Shown here: piece by piece, positions 61,433 to 64,000 of the stretch
How positions within the stretch are numbered: position 1 is the first letter of the stretch
How the letters are laid out: each line of letters begins with the position of its first letter
Assembly (NCBI RefSeq): GCF_048268525.1
Contig: NZ_JBLWVH010000009.1
Coordinates: 28,066 to 92,065, forward strand
Source: Maricaulis sp048268525
Lineage (GTDB): Bacteria; Pseudomonadota; Alphaproteobacteria; Caulobacterales; Maricaulaceae
Length of the DNA stretch: 64,000 bases
Reading direction: 5' to 3'
Made by a program: the position numbers and the translations under genes
Notes under the pieces: model-generated
Databases searched by the model: none
Told to the model about the DNA's origin: nothing
What the model saw: only the letters and a program-made list of their open reading frames with translations

Positions 61433-63406
61433 TCAGCCCATGCTGGCGCGGTTTCCGGGGCGGCACAAGCGAGTGAGGATGTCGGCGAGCTTTTCGGCAT
61501 CGAGGGGCTTGGTGAGGAATTCGTCCATCCCGGCAGCCAGGCAAAGCTTGCGATCGGCCTCGCTGTCATTGGCGGTGAGGGCGATCAGCGGCAGATGGCA
61601 GCCGGCCTCACGGGCCTGGCGGGCGACATCGGGGCCGTCCAGACCCGGCATGCGTTGATCTAGGAGGGCTGCGTCAACCTTGCCGGCCATCAGGATTTCC
61701 AACGCCCTGTCGCCACGATCTGCCGGCTCCACCTGCACACCCAGGCGTTCCAGCGATTTGCGGGCAATGAGCGCGTTCACCGGATCATCCTCCGCGACCA
61801 GGATGCAGAGGTTGGAAAGATCGGTCTGAAACGACGCCGCGCAGTCGGGCGCTGACGCGGCGGCCGGGTTTCCGGCATCCCTGTTGCCCAATTGGGTGGT
61901 CAGGGTCGAAGCCCGCACCGGCTTGACGAACCAGTTATTGTCTCCGTCGGCGACAAGATCCGGTCGCTTGGCTTTTTGAGCGGGCGTCACCAATTGCCAG
62001 GACTGGTCGGCGGGCGCGCTTTCGGCCCAGCCAGCGTCCCAGATGAGCTCCGTTCCGGTGGCGCGGGCGAGATCGTCCGGGCCCTCCAGCAGGCTGACGT
62101 CTGCACCGAGCGCCGTCAGCTGGTCCCGCAAGCTGTCGCGCAGGGTCGGGTTGTCACTTGCGACTGTGACGCGGCGGCCGGTCAGGGGCGTGTCGGCCCG
62201 CAATTCGAGGACAGGCAGATCGAAGATCAGCCAGAAGCGGGCACCCTCGCCGAGACGGCTTTCCACACCCATGGCACTGTTCATCGCCTCGGCCAGACGG
62301 CGGACCATGGCCAGTCCCAGCCCGGCGCCACTTTCCGCACCGTCCCGCTCGGCCGCGCCCCGTTCAAAATGTTCGAACAGGCTTTCCTGATCCGCTTCGG
62401 AAATGCCCGGGCCGGTGTCGCTGACCGAAAGCGCGAGGCGGTCTCGCCCCTCGCTGTCCGGGGCATTCGCGATGTCGATGCGGACCCCGCCAGACGCTGT
62501 GAACTTCACCGCATTGCCGATGAGATTGTAAAGGATCTGCTTGAGTCGCGCCGCGTCCCCCGTCACCCGCGACGGAGCGCCGTGCGCATGGACCACGCCT
62601 ATTTCGAGCCCTTTTTCCTGCGCGCGCGGAGCCGCCAGTTCGACAGTCTCCCTGACCAGATCCGCGATATCGACGGTTTCGGGCCGCAACTCGAGTCGAC
62701 CGGCCTCCAGGCGGGACAGGTCCAGAATGTCGTCCACCATCGCGAGCGCGTGGTCGGCCGAAGCCGCGATCGAGCGGACATAGTCGGCCTGGTCGGGCTT
62801 CAGGGCTGTTGCCTCGAGGAGGCGTGAAACGCCCAGGGCACCGGCGAGCGGTGTCCGCAGCTCATGGGTCACAGCCGCGAAGAAGAGCGACTTGGCGCGC
62901 TGGGACGCTTCCAGGTCTTCATGCGCCGCACGGCGACTGGTGACATCGCGACCGACGGAGACAACGCCGGCGCCATCAGGCAGCAGGCGCTCATCCCACT
63001 CAATCCAGATCGCGCCGCGCCGGGTGCGCATCAGCATCTCGTAGCGGCGGGAGTTTTGCGAGGTGACCGGCGGAGCGACCGAGAACCAGCGGCCGACCCA
63101 ATCATCCCGCTCTCCGCCGAACGCTGCGAGGAAAGCCGAATTGACATAGCGGACCTGGCCGCCATTGCCGCGCACGAGAATGAGTTCTCCGGTGGCGTCC
63201 AGCGCGGTCAGAAGCAGGGCGTCGAGACCGGTGGCAAAGGGCGATGTGCGGACAGGCCCGGTCGGGCTTGCAGCCTCGTCGGCTCCGATGCCAGACAGGG
63301 GCGGGGCCTTCGCGTCGTCGGGACGAGCGGATACAGGGCGCCCAGACCCGACAGTTGAACCCGGCGTCTCTTTCACTGGTTGGCGGTCTCCGGGCTCGTC
63401 GGCCAT
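61433..63406 (-). CDS. hybrid sensor histidine kinase with PAS and two receiver-type domains
   Basis: This 657-residue cytosolic-looking kinase has a Pro/Asp-rich N-terminus (about 1-55), a PAS domain (about 62-165, GELILVRGNGGQVRYVNSAFLAAFG) and HisKA with THELRTPLAG (His at about 180). HATPase follows with NLIGNAVKF, DTGPGIS and GAGLGLAMVRRLAEAM. A divergent receiver (about 405-520; acidic pair reduced to SD, Asp in WDAG, Lys in VKPV) is followed by a canonical receiver (about 540-657; Asp at about 580 in LLDQRMPG, Lys in LTKPL). No membrane segment was seen. The ATG at 63406 has GAGG nine bases upstream. The signal and partner are unknown. Confidence 0.9.
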   Translation of the reverse strand: MADEPGDRQPVKETPGSTVGSGRPVSARPDDAKAPPLSGIGADEAASPTGPVRTSPFATGLDALLLTALDATGELILVRGNGGQVRYVNSAFLAAFGGERDDWVGRWFSVAPPVTSQNSRRYEMLMRTRRGAIWIEWDERLLPDGAGVVSVGRDVTSRRAAHEDLEASQRAKSLFFAAVTHELRTPLAGALGVSRLLEATALKPDQADYVRSIAASADHALAMVDDILDLSRLEAGRLELRPETVDIADLVRETVELAAPRAQEKGLEIGVVHAHGAPSRVTGDAARLKQILYNLIGNAVKFTASGGVRIDIANAPDSEGRDRLALSVSDTGPGISEADQESLFEHFERGAAERDGAESGAGLGLAMVRRLAEAMNSAMGVESRLGEGARFWLIFDLPVLELRADTPLTGRRVTVASDNPTLRDSLRDQLTALGADVSLLEGPDDLARATGTELIWDAGWAESAPADQSWQLVTPAQKAKRPDLVADGDNNWFVKPVRASTLTTQLGNRDAGNPAAASAPDCAASFQTDLSNLCILVAEDDPVNALIARKSLERLGVQVEPADRGDRALEILMAGKVDAALLDQRMPGLDGPDVARQAREAGCHLPLIALTANDSEADRKLCLAAGMDEFLTKPLDAEKLADILTRLCRPGNRASMG

Positions 63407-63471
63407 GCCCTGTCCTCGAATACAATCCACGCACGTCATACCCGGTCCGGGTTAATGAAGCGTCGGCGGTG

Positions 63472-63489
63472 GCCCGGTTGCGGCCGGGC
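63472..63489 (-). other. GC hairpin between comM and the histidine kinase gene
   Basis: GCCCGG and CCGGGC form a six-pair stem around six bases, 57 bases after the comM stop. No T-run follows on the minus strand, so termination is uncertain. Confidence 0.35.
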
Positions 63490-63545
63490 TTGATGCCACA
63501 ACAACCCCTGCCGACCACCTGTCCGGCGACGGTCGGTCGCCCTCG

Positions 63546-64000
63546 CTACCCGGAGACGGCTTGAGCGGACGACTGCGACGCATCGCGCAATCCACGCCGA
63601 CAGGACAGGGCTTCAGCAATATGGATGCGGCGAACAGCCTCCTGTCCATCGAGATCAGCGATGGTCCGGGCGACGCGCAGAATCCGATGATAGGAGCGGG
63701 CGGTGAGGGATTGTCGCAGGGCGGCTTCCTGCAAAAGAGCCTCTCCCGCCCGATCCGGCGCGGCAACATGATCGAGTTGATCCGTCGGCAGATGCGCGTT
63801 CAGGCGGCCGCGCTGGAGCTGGGCATCGCGCGCCGCGGCGACACGTGCGGCAGCCTCGGCTGTTCCGTCCGGTGGCGCCGGCAGGGCCAGGTCGGCCGGA
63901 GTGACCGGCGGCACCCTGACTTGCAGGTCGATCCGGTCAATCATCGGCCCGGATATCCGGGCCTGATAATCGATGGCGCAGCGCGCACCACGACGGCAGG
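63546..64000 (-). CDS. ComM/YifB-type Mg-chelatase-like ATPase, 5' part outside the window
   Basis: The minus-strand frame stays open to base 64000, so the gene starts beyond the window. The visible C-terminal 150 residues read as the YifB/ComM family: C-x2-C-like Cys residues, YQARISGPMIDRIDL followed by the VPPVTPADL segment, then the helical LTARSYHRILRVARTIADL. ComM is a hexameric helicase used in natural transformation branch migration; this role is taken from the family. The C-terminal tail is short. Confidence 0.9.
   Translation of the reverse strand, partial: CRRGARCAIDYQARISGPMIDRIDLQVRVPPVTPADLALPAPPDGTAEAAARVAAARDAQLQRGRLNAHLPTDQLDHVAAPDRAGEALLQEAALRQSLTARSYHRILRVARTIADLDGQEAVRRIHIAEALSCRRGLRDASQSSAQAVSG

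Overview
The window is high-GC (about 63-65 % by eye), gene-dense bacterial chromosome. Several features point to an alphaproteobacterium, probably of the Caulobacterales/Maricaulis-Hyphomonas type: the clustering fabA-fabB-fabI, miaB-phoH-ybeY-corC-lnt, rimP-nusA-ylxR-infB and rbfA/truB-rpsO-pnp, a Fur-family protein without the CxxC zinc cysteines (as in alphaproteobacterial Fur/Mur), a NADP malic enzyme fused to a phosphotransacetylase-like domain, and several exported S9 peptidases. The class is fairly safe; the genus is inference. No rRNA, tRNA, CRISPR array, insertion sequence or prophage was recognised.

Layout. 1-1433: end of dut, then cysK. 1434-2836: a short AT-rich islet with two small orphan genes (an unknown 107-residue protein and a ribbon-helix-helix protein) and a strong palindrome. 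2837-5033: a PIF1/RecD-like helicase and a MoeB/ThiF-type adenylyltransferase. 5030-11506: three tandem paralogous secreted prolyl-oligopeptidase-family (S9) peptidases. 11566-13659: small membrane proteins, an exported metallo-beta-lactamase-fold hydrolase and an SH3-domain protein. 13749-16358: the fabA-fabB-fabI fatty-acid operon, closed by a terminator. 16490-16930: an orphan PemK/MazF-like toxin. 17026-22274: a glutamyl-endopeptidase-type S9 peptidase with its ribosome binding site in a perfect hairpin, a membrane acyltransferase, a divergent membrane-bound LytTR regulator and a small membrane protein.

22387-36818 is the translation/RNA cluster on the minus strand: rimP, nusA, ylxR-L7Ae, infB, rbfA, truB, rpsO, pnp. 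It is interrupted twice by plus-strand genes: two SnoaL-like exported proteins between infB and rbfA, and a serine hydrolase plus a polytopic membrane protein between rbfA and truB. The second interruption carries a decayed partial copy of rbfA.

36956-47773 is housekeeping: trmB, an XRE regulator, lnt, corC, ybeY, phoH, miaB, an MFS exporter, fur, rimI, tsaB, a NifU-like Fe-S protein and a universal stress protein, many joined by ATGA overlaps. 47846-49080 holds a membrane-anchored unknown and a PCuAC copper-chaperone lipoprotein. 49204-57389 holds trpS, murJ, glnD and mutS; then come divergent maeB, an AmpG-like transporter with a soluble insert, a hybrid histidine kinase and the 3' part of a comM/yifB gene that leaves the window.

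Most of the content is conserved core genome. The unusual parts are the decayed rbfA copy and the insertions around it, the orphan toxin, the AT-rich islet, the hairpin over a start site, and the S9 peptidase expansion. No convincing wholly new multi-gene system was seen.
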